NCBI GenBank assembly: GCA_021768185.1
Contig: JAETNP010000023.1
Location: forward strand, 1-36,856
Origin: Oscillospiraceae bacterium
GTDB lineage: Bacteria; Bacillota; Clostridia; Oscillospirales; Oscillospiraceae
Reading direction: 5' to 3'
Length of the DNA: 36,856 nt
The notes under the pieces were generated by a model. The model was given only the letters and a program-made list of their open reading frames with translations. It searched no databases and was not told the origin of the DNA. Positions 22,345 through 32,043 of the stretch are shown here, in pieces (the stretch's first letter is position 1; every line of letters begins with the position of its first letter). The translations under genes and the position numbers were made by a program.

Positions 22345-24912
22345 CTATATCGTAAAGCTGTGGGGCCCCGCAACTACGTTGTACTGTGTTCCATCGGGCA
22401 GCAGCACCTCGGCTGTGGTGTTGGGCGGGACGGTGACGGTGAAGGTCACGCCGCCTTCCGTCTTTTCCCAGCGGCTTTTCACCTCGCCGTAAATGCTGCG
22501 GTAGATGGCCTCGGCGTGGGTGAGGGTCCCGCCGGGGATGGGGGAAATGGTGAAGCGGTTCTCCCCGGCTACCCGGATGCCCGCGCAGGTGTCGAAGAGC
22601 CACTGGCACACCGCGCCGGGGGAGTAGTGGTTCTGGCTCAAATTGCCCTCCCAGTTCTCCCAGATGGTGGTGGCTCCATCCAGCACCTCGGCCAGCCAAC
22701 CGGGTTTTTCGGTGTTCTCCAGCATTTTGTAGGCTGTTTCCTCCTCCCCGGCTTCGGTGAGCACCGGGAGGAGGAAGGGGGTGGAGAGGAAGCCTGTTCC
22801 CACCCGGTAACGGTAGTGTTCCGCCGCCTGGACGAGCCGCCGCTGGGCGGCTTTTTTCGTCTCGCCGTCCAGCAGACCCAGGGCCAGGGGACGCACCAGC
22901 TTGGCCTGGCGGTCGGTATCCAGCTGGGCGAAACGGAGATAGGCCCGCCTGGCCCCCTCGGCATAGGGGGCCAGCTTGGCCGCATAGTCCGGTTTGCCTA
23001 AATGCGTTGCGATCTCCCCCATGGTGGTCATGGCCAGGCAGAGGTAGGCGGTGCACTCCTCCGGGTGTTTGGCCTGGGCGCCGTAGACCTTGTCCCGGAA
23101 TTCCTCCGGCTCCAGCCACTCCCCCAGGTGGACGCCCTTTTCGTAGGTATAGGCGTTGTCCGGGTCCTGTTTGGCCTGCTTTTTGTCCGACAGGCCCAGG
23201 TGGGTCATGAGATAGTCGGCATACTTTTCCATCATGGGCCAGCACTGCCGCAGAAGGGTGTCATCCCCGTACCGCTTCCAATAGCGGTACGGGATCAGAT
23301 ACACTGCGTCCGCCCAGCCCACGGACGAGCCGGTGGCCTTATACATGATCTCTGCCCCCTGGTAGGGCAGAACGGCGGGGAGCAGACCGTTTTCGTACTG
23401 GGCGTCCGCCATGTCCTGTAGCCATTTGCGGAAGAAGGAGGCGGTGTCCATGAGGTAGGCCCCGGTGTCGAAGAAGATCTGGGCGTCCCCCGTCCAGCCC
23501 AGCCGCTCCCGGGTGGGACAGTCGGTGGGCAGATCCAGATAGTTGCCCTTCATGCTCCAGCGGGTGTTCTCCACCAGCTTGTTCACCAGCTCGTTGGAGC
23601 AGGTGAACTCCCCGGTCTGCTCCATGTCGGAGTAGACGGCGATGGCGGTAAAGGCGGCGGGGTCGATGGGAATGTCACTTTCCACCTGGACGTAGCGGAA
23701 GCCGAACACCGCAAAGCTGGTTTTATAGTGGTCCTCCCCGCCGGAGCAGGTGAAAAGGATCTCCTGCTTGGGGGTGGGAACGGTCTCCCCGCCCGCCTTC
23801 CCGGTCAGCAGCTTTTTGACCAGGCCCAACTGGCTCCAGCCCTTCACCGGGCGGCTTTCCTGAATGTGGGACAGGTCCACGCGGCCGGCCTTGTCCAGGA
23901 TCTCGCCGCAGGTCAGCTTTAATGTCTGGCCCGCTTTGCCCTGTACCGTGAATTCCAGATAACCGGCGATGTTTTGGCCGAAATCCAGCACATTCCCCGG
24001 GAACAGGGTAGCACTCAAACGCTCCTTCTCCCGCACGGGCACGTTGTCGGAAGCACAGAGGACGGCGCCCTTGGGGGGAGTGGCCTCCCGGGCCCTGCCC
24101 CCGTAGGAGGGGGACAGGCGGGCGTCATAGACCTCGCCGTCCTTCAGGTCGGCGAAGCGGATGGGACCATCGTTGCTCCAGGCCCAGCTCCCGTCGGTGG
24201 AGATAGTCTCTGCCGTGCCGTCCGCGTAGGTCACCTCCAGCTGGGCCATGACGCTGGTCCCGCTCCCATAGACATTCGTGACCCCGTAGGCGGCGCAGCT
24301 GCCCCGGAACCAGCCGTCCGCCAGGCGAAGCTCTACCCGGTTCTGCCCGGAGAGCAGGGCGGTCACGTCATAGGTCTGGTACTGGATGCGCTTGCGGTAG
24401 TCGGTCATGCCGGGGGCCAGGATGAAGTCCTCCAGCCGGCGTCCGTTCACCGTCACGTCGTAGATGCCCCGGGCGGTGGCGTACAGCCGGGCGCGTTTCA
24501 CCCCCGGTTTCAGGGTGAACTCCTTCCGGAAGCAGTCCACGGGATAGCGGACGTTCTTTTTCGGCTTGTAGTCCCCGGTGATCCACGCTGCCATCCAGTC
24601 CGAGGAGGAGAGCAGGCCCAGCTCGAACCAGCTTTGGGCGGGTTCGCCGGGGATGTCGTTCTCGTCCCAGAGCTTCACTGTCCACTCTACCCGATCCCGG
24701 CTGCGGAGGGGTGCGCCCTCATAGGGAATATGGGTCATGCGGGAGGAGGCCACCTTGCCGCTGTCCCACACGGTCTCGCCGTCCCGCGTAGCGGTGATCT
24801 GATAGGCGGTCTGGGTCACGCCCCCCTCGCAGTTCCAGTAGAACCGGGGTGCGGCGATGCCCAGGCCCAGGGGCTCGGTGAGATATTCGGTCTGTAAATG
24901 GATGGCTTTCAT
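22345..24912 (-). CDS. GH78 alpha-L-rhamnosidase
   Basis: An 855-residue inverting glycosidase that removes terminal alpha-L-rhamnose from oligosaccharides or plant glycosides; no signal peptide. The N-terminal beta domains include the GH78 opening LTEPLGLGIAAPRFYWN and an Ig/jelly-roll region with ARLYATARGIYDVTVNG and APGMTDYRKRIQYQTYDVT. The (alpha/alpha)6 barrel holds DLPTDCPTRERLGWTGDAQ around residue 464, the family's acidic active-site loop, then SSVGWADAVYLIPY and WLEPEEF. The C-terminal beta domain ends with PPNTTAEVLLPDGTQY. Released rhamnose would feed RhaABD at the end of the same operon, which is strong support for both calls. The gap to GH2 is only three bases. Confidence 0.95.
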   Translation of the reverse strand: MKAIHLQTEYLTEPLGLGIAAPRFYWNCEGGVTQTAYQITATRDGETVWDSGKVASSRMTHIPYEGAPLRSRDRVEWTVKLWDENDIPGEPAQSWFELGLLSSSDWMAAWITGDYKPKKNVRYPVDCFRKEFTLKPGVKRARLYATARGIYDVTVNGRRLEDFILAPGMTDYRKRIQYQTYDVTALLSGQNRVELRLADGWFRGSCAAYGVTNVYGSGTSVMAQLEVTYADGTAETISTDGSWAWSNDGPIRFADLKDGEVYDARLSPSYGGRAREATPPKGAVLCASDNVPVREKERLSATLFPGNVLDFGQNIAGYLEFTVQGKAGQTLKLTCGEILDKAGRVDLSHIQESRPVKGWSQLGLVKKLLTGKAGGETVPTPKQEILFTCSGGEDHYKTSFAVFGFRYVQVESDIPIDPAAFTAIAVYSDMEQTGEFTCSNELVNKLVENTRWSMKGNYLDLPTDCPTRERLGWTGDAQIFFDTGAYLMDTASFFRKWLQDMADAQYENGLLPAVLPYQGAEIMYKATGSSVGWADAVYLIPYRYWKRYGDDTLLRQCWPMMEKYADYLMTHLGLSDKKQAKQDPDNAYTYEKGVHLGEWLEPEEFRDKVYGAQAKHPEECTAYLCLAMTTMGEIATHLGKPDYAAKLAPYAEGARRAYLRFAQLDTDRQAKLVRPLALGLLDGETKKAAQRRLVQAAEHYRYRVGTGFLSTPFLLPVLTEAGEEETAYKMLENTEKPGWLAEVLDGATTIWENWEGNLSQNHYSPGAVCQWLFDTCAGIRVAGENRFTISPIPGGTLTHAEAIYRSIYGEVKSRWEKTEGGVTFTVTVPPNTTAEVLLPDGTQYNVVAGPHSFTI

Positions 24913-24915
24913 TGT

Positions 24916-27234
24916 TCACCCCTCCTGTGCCGTGATCTCCGCCGTTCCGGTCTGCTTGCCGTCGGTGACTGTGACGGTGGTCTGGCCCTGAACCCGGACC
25001 ACAGCCAGGGCGCGGCCGTAGTAGGTGGGATAGCTGCCGGCGTGGAAGCGCTCCTCGGTGCGGGGGGCGGCCGAGCCGAAGGCCAGCAGTTCGCCGCCCT
25101 CCACGGTGACGGTCAGTCTGCGGTCGGCGTTGCGCTCCACCTCGCCGTTCTCCCCCCGGAGGGAAACCGGCACATAGACGAGGTCTCCGGCCCGGACGGT
25201 GTTCTCCTCGGGCTCCACGCTGATGTGGACAGGGCCCGCGGCGGAGGTCAGGGCGCTCCGGCCGGTCTCCCGGCCGGCGGCATCGTAGGTCACGACCTCC
25301 AGGGCGCCGGGGGCGTATTTGGTCTTGAAGATGGCACGGCCGTCCTTGACCTTCTTTTTGCCCAGGCTCTTGCCATTCAGCAGCAGCTCTGCCGCCGCGG
25401 CGGCCGTGTAGACCTCCACCAGGGCCTTGCTGCCCTCGCAGCCCTGCCAGCTCCAACTGGGCAGGGCGTTGGTGCCCCGCCAGACCGACTTGGCGGGCTT
25501 GACGCCGGGGTGGTTCACCGGCTGGACGGCGATGGCGGGTCTGTCCAACAGGCCCCAGGCCGCCTGGGCCCAGTACAGCTCCCCGTTGGGGTCGCCCAGA
25601 ATGTCCATGGCTCCCACGTCACCCAGCAGCCAGGGGTAGGGCTTGTCGAAGGACTTGCCGTCCGGGGTGTAGGCCCAGGCCCCGATGCCCGCCTCGCCCA
25701 GGTAGTCCCAGGCCGTCCACATGAAGTCCCCCACCAGGTAGGGGTACTGCTTCACCATCTGCCAGTTTTTCCAGATGTCCTGTGGGAAGGTCTCCGAGCC
25801 GAAGATCACCCGGTCAGGGTGGGCTTTGCCCTCCAGAGGGTAGCGGCCGGAGGCGTAGTTATAACCCGCAATATCCAGCGCGTCCAGCACCGGGGTGGTT
25901 GCCAAGTCGGTTTTCTTCGAAGTCGTGTGTCTGTTCATGCCGGTGCCCACCATGCTGGTGATCATGTTGAACATGGTGCTGCTCATACCGCCCATGGCGT
26001 TCTGCTTGCCGCCGTCGTCCCGGCCGCCGTCCTCCTTGTAGACGCCGTTGCCCTTGGCCGAGCGGGTGATGATCATGAGATTCATGCCGCCGGTGACCGC
26101 CCGGTTTTGATCCAGGCTGTGAATATAGTCCACCATCTCCTTCGCCAGGTCCACCCCCTTCTGCTGGGCGGGCTCGGACACCTCGTTGCCGATGGAGTAC
26201 AGGATCACGCTGGGGTGGTTGAAGTCCCGGTCCACCATGGCTTTGATATCGTCCTTATAGTGGGCCATGAAGTCCCCGGCGTAGTCGAATTTGCTCTTGT
26301 GGCTGTACCACATATCCCAGGTCTCGTCCATCACATACATACCCAGCTGGTCGCAGGCCTCCAGCAGGGCCCGGGAGGCCGGGTTGTGGGCGGAACGGAT
26401 GGCGTTATACCCCGCCTCCTTCAGCTTCTTCACCCGGCGGTATTCGGCCTTATCGTAGGTGGCGGCGCCTAAAATGCCGCTGTCATGGTGGACGCAGCCA
26501 CCCCGCAGGAGGGTCTGTTTGTCGTTGACCAGCATCCCCTTGGGGCTCCACTCCACCTTACGGATACCAAATGTGATGTCCTCGCTGTCCTCCCCATGGG
26601 TGACGTGGGCGGTGTAGAGGTTGGGGGCATCCTCGCTCCACAACTTTGCGTTGGGGATGGTGAGCTGGAAGTTGGTGCCCTCGCCGGAGGTTCCCTCCAC
26701 CTCTACCTTAACGGCCACGGGAGAGGTGACCCGGATCACTGCCGGGTCATAGGACACTGTGCTGATCTTCACGCTCTCGGGCGCTATGGCGTCCTTGGGG
26801 CCCGTCCACAGCCACACAGGACGGTAGATCCCCGCGCCGGAATACCAGCGGGAATCGGGCTGATCGGCGTTCTCGCACTCCACCCGGATGATGTTTTCGC
26901 CGCCGTAATTGAGCAAATCACCTGTCGGGACGAAGAAGGGGATATAGCCGTAGGCCGCGCCTCCGGCCGGGGTGCCGTTGATGGACACCTTGGCGTGCTT
27001 GTAGACCCCTTCAAACTGAAAGAGCACGGTCTGCCCGGCCCATTCTGCCGGGGCGGTAAAGACCTTCTCGTAGACATAGCTTCCGCCGGAGAAATAGGCC
27101 CCGGCGCTGCCGGAGGGATTGTCCGCCGCCCGCTGCCCGTGGATCATGGCGTCGTGGGGCAGGGTGACGGTCTGAGGGTCGGTACAGCCCTTTTTATGAA
27201 ATTGCCAGCCGTAGTTAAATTCTTGTCTGCGCAT
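24916..27234 (-). CDS. GH2 beta-galactosidase-type glycosidase
   Basis: A 772-residue GH2 enzyme: sugar-binding jelly roll (YVYEKVFTAPAEWAGQ, RWYSGAGIYRPVWLW), an Ig-like domain, TIM barrel, then C-terminal beta domains. LLRGGCVHHDSGILGAA begins the barrel. Glu351 in YSIGNEVSEP is the acid/base and Glu481 in IFGSETFP is the nucleophile. Between them, after the GNE motif, is a polar and methionine-rich insertion (around 395-440) that I have seen in other Firmicutes members. There is no signal peptide. The most likely activity is beta-galactosidase on imported oligosaccharides; other GH2 specificities such as beta-glucuronidase fit less well because their SEYG motif is absent. It is translationally close to GH78 and the upstream GH43. 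Confidence 0.9.
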   Translation of the reverse strand: MRRQEFNYGWQFHKKGCTDPQTVTLPHDAMIHGQRAADNPSGSAGAYFSGGSYVYEKVFTAPAEWAGQTVLFQFEGVYKHAKVSINGTPAGGAAYGYIPFFVPTGDLLNYGGENIIRVECENADQPDSRWYSGAGIYRPVWLWTGPKDAIAPESVKISTVSYDPAVIRVTSPVAVKVEVEGTSGEGTNFQLTIPNAKLWSEDAPNLYTAHVTHGEDSEDITFGIRKVEWSPKGMLVNDKQTLLRGGCVHHDSGILGAATYDKAEYRRVKKLKEAGYNAIRSAHNPASRALLEACDQLGMYVMDETWDMWYSHKSKFDYAGDFMAHYKDDIKAMVDRDFNHPSVILYSIGNEVSEPAQQKGVDLAKEMVDYIHSLDQNRAVTGGMNLMIITRSAKGNGVYKEDGGRDDGGKQNAMGGMSSTMFNMITSMVGTGMNRHTTSKKTDLATTPVLDALDIAGYNYASGRYPLEGKAHPDRVIFGSETFPQDIWKNWQMVKQYPYLVGDFMWTAWDYLGEAGIGAWAYTPDGKSFDKPYPWLLGDVGAMDILGDPNGELYWAQAAWGLLDRPAIAVQPVNHPGVKPAKSVWRGTNALPSWSWQGCEGSKALVEVYTAAAAAELLLNGKSLGKKKVKDGRAIFKTKYAPGALEVVTYDAAGRETGRSALTSAAGPVHISVEPEENTVRAGDLVYVPVSLRGENGEVERNADRRLTVTVEGGELLAFGSAAPRTEERFHAGSYPTYYGRALAVVRVQGQTTVTVTDGKQTGTAEITAQEG

Positions 27235-27251
27235 GATATGTCACCATCCAT

Positions 27252-28700
27252 CTAATGAATTGTAAACTGTTGGAAGTCAAATGCACCGCTCCCCTCAAAC
27301 ACAAAGTAGAGCGGCCATATGCCGGTTGGAACAGAAAGTGCGGCGCGATAGGCGGCGTACCCGGCGGAGGGCTTGACTTCGATTTTTGCGGCACACTCGC
27401 CATCGCGCTTGGTCAGCACCTTGAGCGTGCCGGCTGCCGTGCCCCGCAGCATGACGGTGATCGTGGTTTCATCGCCGTCGAAGGAGAAATACTTGAATCC
27501 GGCCCAGGCGCCATCGGTCATGTTGGCGATATACTGGTCACCCTTTTCCTCCCGGTCGGTACCGCTCTGGGTAAAATAGGGGTGGATGCTCTTCTTGTCC
27601 TTTTCCCGGACCCGGAGATAGGGAAAGGTCCCCTGCCTGCTGCTGAGGTTGCAGGCGATCCGGGCCTCGTAGCTCCCTTTGCCCGCCAGCGGGCCGTCAT
27701 TGAGGCCGCAGCTGGTGGTCTCCGCCTGGGAGATGAAGCCATCGGGATCGATCGTAATTTTTTCAGCGCAGCCCTGCCGGGCACATTTTTGCCTGTTGGT
27801 CTGGCGGTGATAGAAGATGTACCACTGGCCGTTGACCTCCACCATGCCGCCGTGGGTGTTGCCGGTGTAGTTGTTCGGCACGGTATTCCCCTGATAGCCG
27901 ATGTCGCCGATGCTGATCAGCGTCCCGCCGTATTGGAAGCCCCTGTCCGGGTACTTGCTGGTGGCATAACACAGCTCATGGCTCAGTTCGGAGGAGTAAA
28001 CCAGGTAATAAGTATCGTGAATTTTGCGAATACTGCTGGCCTCAAAGAAGCCGTGTCCCTCAAAGTCCGTGCCCGCTGTGATGGCTGGGCCGGGAATGAC
28101 CATTTGGGGTTCGCCCTTCATGGTGATCATATCAGGCTCCAGCTCCACGCAGTACCCCGCATCGATTTTGAGGCCGCGCATCCCCATGGCGATTTTCATC
28201 CAACCGGGTGTCGGTGCAAAGCCGGTGTACATATAGACCTTGCCATCGTCATCTACCAGTACGCCGGGATCAAACAGGTTGACCTCCCCCTTCTTCTCTC
28301 CGTAGGGGATACCGTCCGGTCTCTGAACATAGCCATAGAACTCATATTTCCCGGCGGGCGTGTCGCAGACGGCAACACTGGTGACGGTCAGACGATGGAA
28401 CTCATAGTAGAGGTAATACCGCCCATCGGGGCCCTGGACCACATCAGGGGCGCACATATGCATATTCCCCCTGGCGTTGCGGGCATCTTGGGACGCTTGA
28501 TAGATCACGCCCTCATACCGCCAGTCGCCCAGATCGTCCAGCGGGGCAGACCAGCATACATAGTCATTGACGCAGAAATCCGGCCCATCGAAGCGGTCAT
28601 GGCTGCCGTAGACGTACAGGCGGTCACCAAACACGCGGGGTTCGCCATCTGGGACGTATTCATAGCTGGGCAGATAAGGATTCAATGCCTGATGTTTCAT
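27252..28700 (-). CDS. GH43 beta-xylosidase/alpha-L-arabinofuranosidase
   Basis: A 482-residue GH43 protein with an N-terminal five-bladed propeller and a C-terminal carbohydrate-binding-like beta domain (CBM6-type, from about residue 350). Catalytic-site candidates are Asp18 (YVPDGEPRVFGDRLYVYGSHD is split here only by its own loop), Asp143 (LFDPGVLVDDDGK) and the acid Glu218 (GHGFFEASSIRK). APDVVQGPDGRYYLYYE and HGGMVEVNGQWYIFYHR are typical GH43 blade strands. There is no signal peptide. Together with the arabinose-type catabolic genes downstream, removal of terminal arabinofuranose is the best guess; xylose is possible. The C-terminal domain probably shapes the active site, because the enzyme is intracellular. 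Confidence 0.9.
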   Translation of the reverse strand: MKHQALNPYLPSYEYVPDGEPRVFGDRLYVYGSHDRFDGPDFCVNDYVCWSAPLDDLGDWRYEGVIYQASQDARNARGNMHMCAPDVVQGPDGRYYLYYEFHRLTVTSVAVCDTPAGKYEFYGYVQRPDGIPYGEKKGEVNLFDPGVLVDDDGKVYMYTGFAPTPGWMKIAMGMRGLKIDAGYCVELEPDMITMKGEPQMVIPGPAITAGTDFEGHGFFEASSIRKIHDTYYLVYSSELSHELCYATSKYPDRGFQYGGTLISIGDIGYQGNTVPNNYTGNTHGGMVEVNGQWYIFYHRQTNRQKCARQGCAEKITIDPDGFISQAETTSCGLNDGPLAGKGSYEARIACNLSSRQGTFPYLRVREKDKKSIHPYFTQSGTDREEKGDQYIANMTDGAWAGFKYFSFDGDETTITVMLRGTAAGTLKVLTKRDGECAAKIEVKPSAGYAAYRAALSVPTGIWPLYFVFEGSGAFDFQQFTIH

Positions 28701-28753
28701 ACGCTACTCTCCTTTATTTCGGACCGTTTTCCCGTCCCCTGGCCGTTATTCGT

Positions 28754-29632
28754 TCAGTTCGTATCCATTTGTTCTCTGAAAAAGGCATAGGCCAACTCCG
28801 CGGCCCGGCGCTTGCCCTTGCCCATGAAGCCGTGGATCTCGCCGGGGAACAGCTCGAACCGGGCGTTGGGGTAGACTTCCGCCGCCCGCCGTCCGTAAGA
28901 CACATCCACCACCGTGTCGGCGTCCCCGTGCAGGATGAGCACCGGCCCGTCATAGGCTGCGATCTCGGCATAAATGTCGTAGTCCAGCAGCTTTTCGTTG
29001 TAGACCTTCCCCACGTCCAGCTTGAAGGTCTTGCTCACTGCGGGGATGTCCTCCACCCGGGCAAACTTTTTTTGTGCGTCCTCCGGGATGCAGAAAGCGG
29101 GGTAATACAGCACCATCGCCTTCAGCTTATCCCGGTGCCGGGGGGCGGTGATCCCGGCCACACAGCCGCCCTGGCTCTCTCCCAGCAGGAACAGGTTGTT
29201 TTTGTCCACACAGTCCAGTTGCCACACCGCGTCGATCACCGCGTCCAGATTCTCCCGCTCGGTGAAGATGGACATTTCCAGCATGGAGCCACCGCTGCGG
29301 CTTTTTTTGCTGCCGCCGTAGAAGTCGAAGCAGTACACTGCGAAGCCGCTCATGGCGAAGCACTTACCCATGGTGTCCCGACAGAGCTTATAGCTGCTGC
29401 CGAAGCCGTGGCAGCAGATGACGGTGGGCAGGGGGCCGGACGCTCCCTTGGGCAGCAGCAGCTCCCCGTACAGGGTGTGCTCCCCCGCCTGGACCGGCAG
29501 GGGGCGGATCTCGATCTTGTTCCCCGGCGTACAAAGGGGCCGGGGCTTGGGCATGAAGCGGCGGTAGTTCCACACCGACAGGGCCACGAAGCCGCCCACG
29601 GCCGCCGTTCCCAGCAGGTAACCTTCTATCAT
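28754..29632 (-). CDS. Alpha/beta hydrolase, possible carbohydrate esterase
   Basis: A 292-residue serine hydrolase. An N-terminal hydrophobic stretch (YLLGTAAVGGFVALSVW, about 5-21) followed by NYRRF looks like a membrane anchor with a cytoplasmic or external enzyme; it is not a cleavable signal by eye. The fold marks are VICCHGFGSSY (oxyanion region), LLGESQGGCVAG with the nucleophilic serine, LILHGDADTVVDV with the acid, and GEIHGFMG with the histidine. It resembles the Est1E/dienelactone-hydrolase type that includes acetyl and feruloyl esterases. Between GH3 and GH43 genes, removal of ester groups from plant glycans is plausible. The gap to GH43 (53 bases) shows nothing else. Confidence 0.75.
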   Translation of the reverse strand: MIEGYLLGTAAVGGFVALSVWNYRRFMPKPRPLCTPGNKIEIRPLPVQAGEHTLYGELLLPKGASGPLPTVICCHGFGSSYKLCRDTMGKCFAMSGFAVYCFDFYGGSKKSRSGGSMLEMSIFTERENLDAVIDAVWQLDCVDKNNLFLLGESQGGCVAGITAPRHRDKLKAMVLYYPAFCIPEDAQKKFARVEDIPAVSKTFKLDVGKVYNEKLLDYDIYAEIAAYDGPVLILHGDADTVVDVSYGRRAAEVYPNARFELFPGEIHGFMGKGKRRAAELAYAFFREQMDTN

Positions 29633-29642
29633 AGTATCCTCC

Positions 29643-31982
29643 TTACTGATTCAGCCTGGCGATCAGCGCCGCCAGCTCGTCCTTCTTCTCCTGGGGCAGG
29701 AAGCTGTTCAAAATGCTCAGGGGCTGGCCCATCAGGGTCTGCACGCCGCTGGTCCCTCCAGCGGCATTGCCCGCCCGCTGCGCCAGCATGTCGATCACGG
29801 CCAGGTTGATTCCACCGGGGATGGTGTCGGCCAGGGTCAACATCTCCTTGGGGATAAAGCCAGCCATGGCCATGCCCCGCACCATGTATTCGATATTTTC
29901 ATCCAGGAATTTGTGTCCTTTCAGGCTCTTGGAGAATTCCCCCATGGGCATCCCCACAGTGTACCCGCCCACCGGCGGGATGGGTTCGGCGGATAGCTCC
30001 ACTGTCCCTTCCAGCGCGATGTCGTGGGCGCTTTCCCCGATTTGGACGGCGTACTTCCCGCTTTCGCACCGCCAGTTGTGGACCGTGGGATTCCAGTGGG
30101 CAAAGGCCCGCTTGCCCAGAGTGAAGGTGACGGTTTTACTCTCGCCGGGAGCCAGCTCCACCTTGTCAAAGTCCTTCAGCTCCCGCACCGGGCGGATCAT
30201 CTCCACCTTCTCCGGGGCGATGTAGAGCTGCACCACCGTCTTGCCCGCCCGCTTTCCGGTGTTGGTCACCGTGACCGAGGCGGTCAACGTCTTCCCCTCC
30301 TCCATCTTTTCCCTGTCCAGTTTCAGATTGCTGTACTGGAAGGTAGTGTAGCTCAGCCCATAGCCGAAGGGGAACAGCACCTCCTGCTTTTTGCTCTCGT
30401 AGTAGCGGTAGCCCACGAACAGGGCCTCGTTGTAGTTGGCTACGCCACCCTCGCCAAAATAGTACAGATAGGACGGGTTATCCTCCAGCCGCTTGGGGAA
30501 GCTCTCGGGCAGACGGCCGGAGGGGTTTACATTCCCGTACAGCACGTCTACCACGGCCTCGCCCACAGCCTGCCCACCCAGATATGCTTCCAGGATGGCT
30601 CTGGCCTGCTCTACCCAGGGCAGCTCCACCGGGGAGCCATTGTGAAGGACCACCACCGTGTTGGAGTTGGCTTCGCAGACAGCTTTTACCAGGGCGTTGT
30701 GGCCCTCGGGGAGGTTCATGTGGCGGCGATCCACCCCCTCGGACTCCATGGCGTCGGTGAGGCCCACGAACACCACGGCTACGTTTGCAGCCTTCGCAGC
30801 TTCTGCGGCCTTGGCCAGCAACTCGTCTGTGGTGGAGCCGTCCTCGTTACAGCCCACCGCGTGGCGGACAGAGAGCCCCAACGCTTTCGCGGCATCTATA
30901 GCGCTGGACACCTTGAAACTGTTGATGTGGCTGGAGCCGCCGCCCTGATACCGGGGGGCGGCGGCGAAGGGGCCGATGAAGGCCACGTCCGCCCCCTTGT
31001 CCAAGGGCAGGATGTTCCCCTCATTTTTCAGCAGCACCATGGACTCCCCGGCGATGGTCCGGGCCAGGGCGTGGCCGCCCTCGTAGTCGAACGCCGCGCC
31101 CTTCTTCCGGGTCTCGGCCGCCCGGAAGGCCAGCTTCAGCAGCCGCTCACAGCACGTGTCCAGGTCGGACTCCGCCAGACGGCCCTCCTGAACTGCCTTG
31201 ACGATTTCCCCATCGGTGTCCTCGGCGGGCATGGTGAGATCGCACCCGGCGGCCACGGCGGCGGGGCGGTCGTGGGTGGCCCCCCAGTCGCTGGTGACCA
31301 GGCCCTCAAAGCCCCACTCCCGGCGAAGAAGGTCGGTGAGGTATTTCCTGTTGGTGGTGGAGTATGTCCCGCCGATCTTGTTGTAGGAGGCCATCACCGT
31401 CCAGGGCTGGGCCTCCTTTACCACGGTTTCAAAGGCAGGCAGGTAGATCTCCCGCATGGTGCGCTCGTCCATCTCGGAGGAGACGCCCATCCGGCGGTGC
31501 TCCTGGCTGTTGGCGAAAAAGTGCTTCAGGCTGGTGCCCCGGCCCTGGCTCTGGACGCCCCGGACGAAAGCCGCGCCCAGCTCCCCGGCCAGCAGGGGAT
31601 CTTCGGAGAAATACTCGAAGTTCCGCCCGCACAGGGGGCTGCGCTTGATATTCACGCCGGGGCCCAGCAGCACATCTACCCCCAGGGCCTGGCACTCCCG
31701 GCCCAGTTCCTCGCCCATCTGACGCAGCAGCTCCCTGTCGAAGCTGGCGGCGGTGGCGCAGGCGGCAGGAAAGCAGACGGCGGGAACACTGGAGCCCTCC
31801 GCCAGAGAGTTGGTCTCGCCGGACTGGGTGCGCAGACCATGTGGGCCATCGCTGGTGCGGACGGCGGGAATGCCCAGCCGCTCCACCGCCTTGGTGTACC
31901 AGTTATCCTTGCCGGAGGTAAGCCCGGCCTTTTCCTCCAATGTCAGTTGAGCGACCAACGCATTAGTCTCTTGTCTTGTCAT
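29643..31982 (-). CDS. GH3 beta-glucosidase/beta-glycosidase
   Basis: A 779-residue GH3 enzyme, retaining type. The TIM barrel has LGPGVNIKRSPLCGRNFEYFSEDP, SLKHFFANSQEHRR and the nucleophile Asp232 in GLVTSDWGATHD. The alpha/beta sandwich follows (NVAVVFVGLTDAMESEGVDR), with LFPFGYGLSYTTF and then a fibronectin-III-like domain (VKDFDKVELAPGESKTVTF region). About 90 further residues at the C-terminus (from MPMGEFSKSLKG) are a helical extension seen in some Firmicutes GH3 proteins. ATG 31982 after GGAAAGGAG is preferred; sequence upstream in frame is basic and overlaps the transporter gene's hairpin. No signal peptide. Beta-glucosidase is the default; beta-xylosidase or arabinosidase activity also occurs in the family. 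Confidence 0.93.
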   Translation of the reverse strand: MTRQETNALVAQLTLEEKAGLTSGKDNWYTKAVERLGIPAVRTSDGPHGLRTQSGETNSLAEGSSVPAVCFPAACATAASFDRELLRQMGEELGRECQALGVDVLLGPGVNIKRSPLCGRNFEYFSEDPLLAGELGAAFVRGVQSQGRGTSLKHFFANSQEHRRMGVSSEMDERTMREIYLPAFETVVKEAQPWTVMASYNKIGGTYSTTNRKYLTDLLRREWGFEGLVTSDWGATHDRPAAVAAGCDLTMPAEDTDGEIVKAVQEGRLAESDLDTCCERLLKLAFRAAETRKKGAAFDYEGGHALARTIAGESMVLLKNEGNILPLDKGADVAFIGPFAAAPRYQGGGSSHINSFKVSSAIDAAKALGLSVRHAVGCNEDGSTTDELLAKAAEAAKAANVAVVFVGLTDAMESEGVDRRHMNLPEGHNALVKAVCEANSNTVVVLHNGSPVELPWVEQARAILEAYLGGQAVGEAVVDVLYGNVNPSGRLPESFPKRLEDNPSYLYYFGEGGVANYNEALFVGYRYYESKKQEVLFPFGYGLSYTTFQYSNLKLDREKMEEGKTLTASVTVTNTGKRAGKTVVQLYIAPEKVEMIRPVRELKDFDKVELAPGESKTVTFTLGKRAFAHWNPTVHNWRCESGKYAVQIGESAHDIALEGTVELSAEPIPPVGGYTVGMPMGEFSKSLKGHKFLDENIEYMVRGMAMAGFIPKEMLTLADTIPGGINLAVIDMLAQRAGNAAGGTSGVQTLMGQPLSILNSFLPQEKKDELAALIARLNQ

Positions 31983-32011
31983 AGCAAAGCTCCTTTCCAA
32001 AATGGGGGAAT

Positions 32012-32037
32012 GGGGCGGCGGCACATGCCGCCGCCCC
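32012..32037. repeat. Intercistronic hairpin after the transporter gene
   Basis: GGGGCGGCGGCA and TGCCGCCGCCCC form a perfect twelve-base palindrome in the 61-base gap between the transporter stop and the GH3 start. On the coding (minus) strand no U run follows, so it should not be a full terminator. It may block 3' decay and raise transporter mRNA over the downstream genes, as REP hairpins do in other sugar operons. On the plus strand TCTTTTTT follows, so it could end antisense transcripts. Confidence 0.75.
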
Positions 32038-32043
32038 TCTTTT

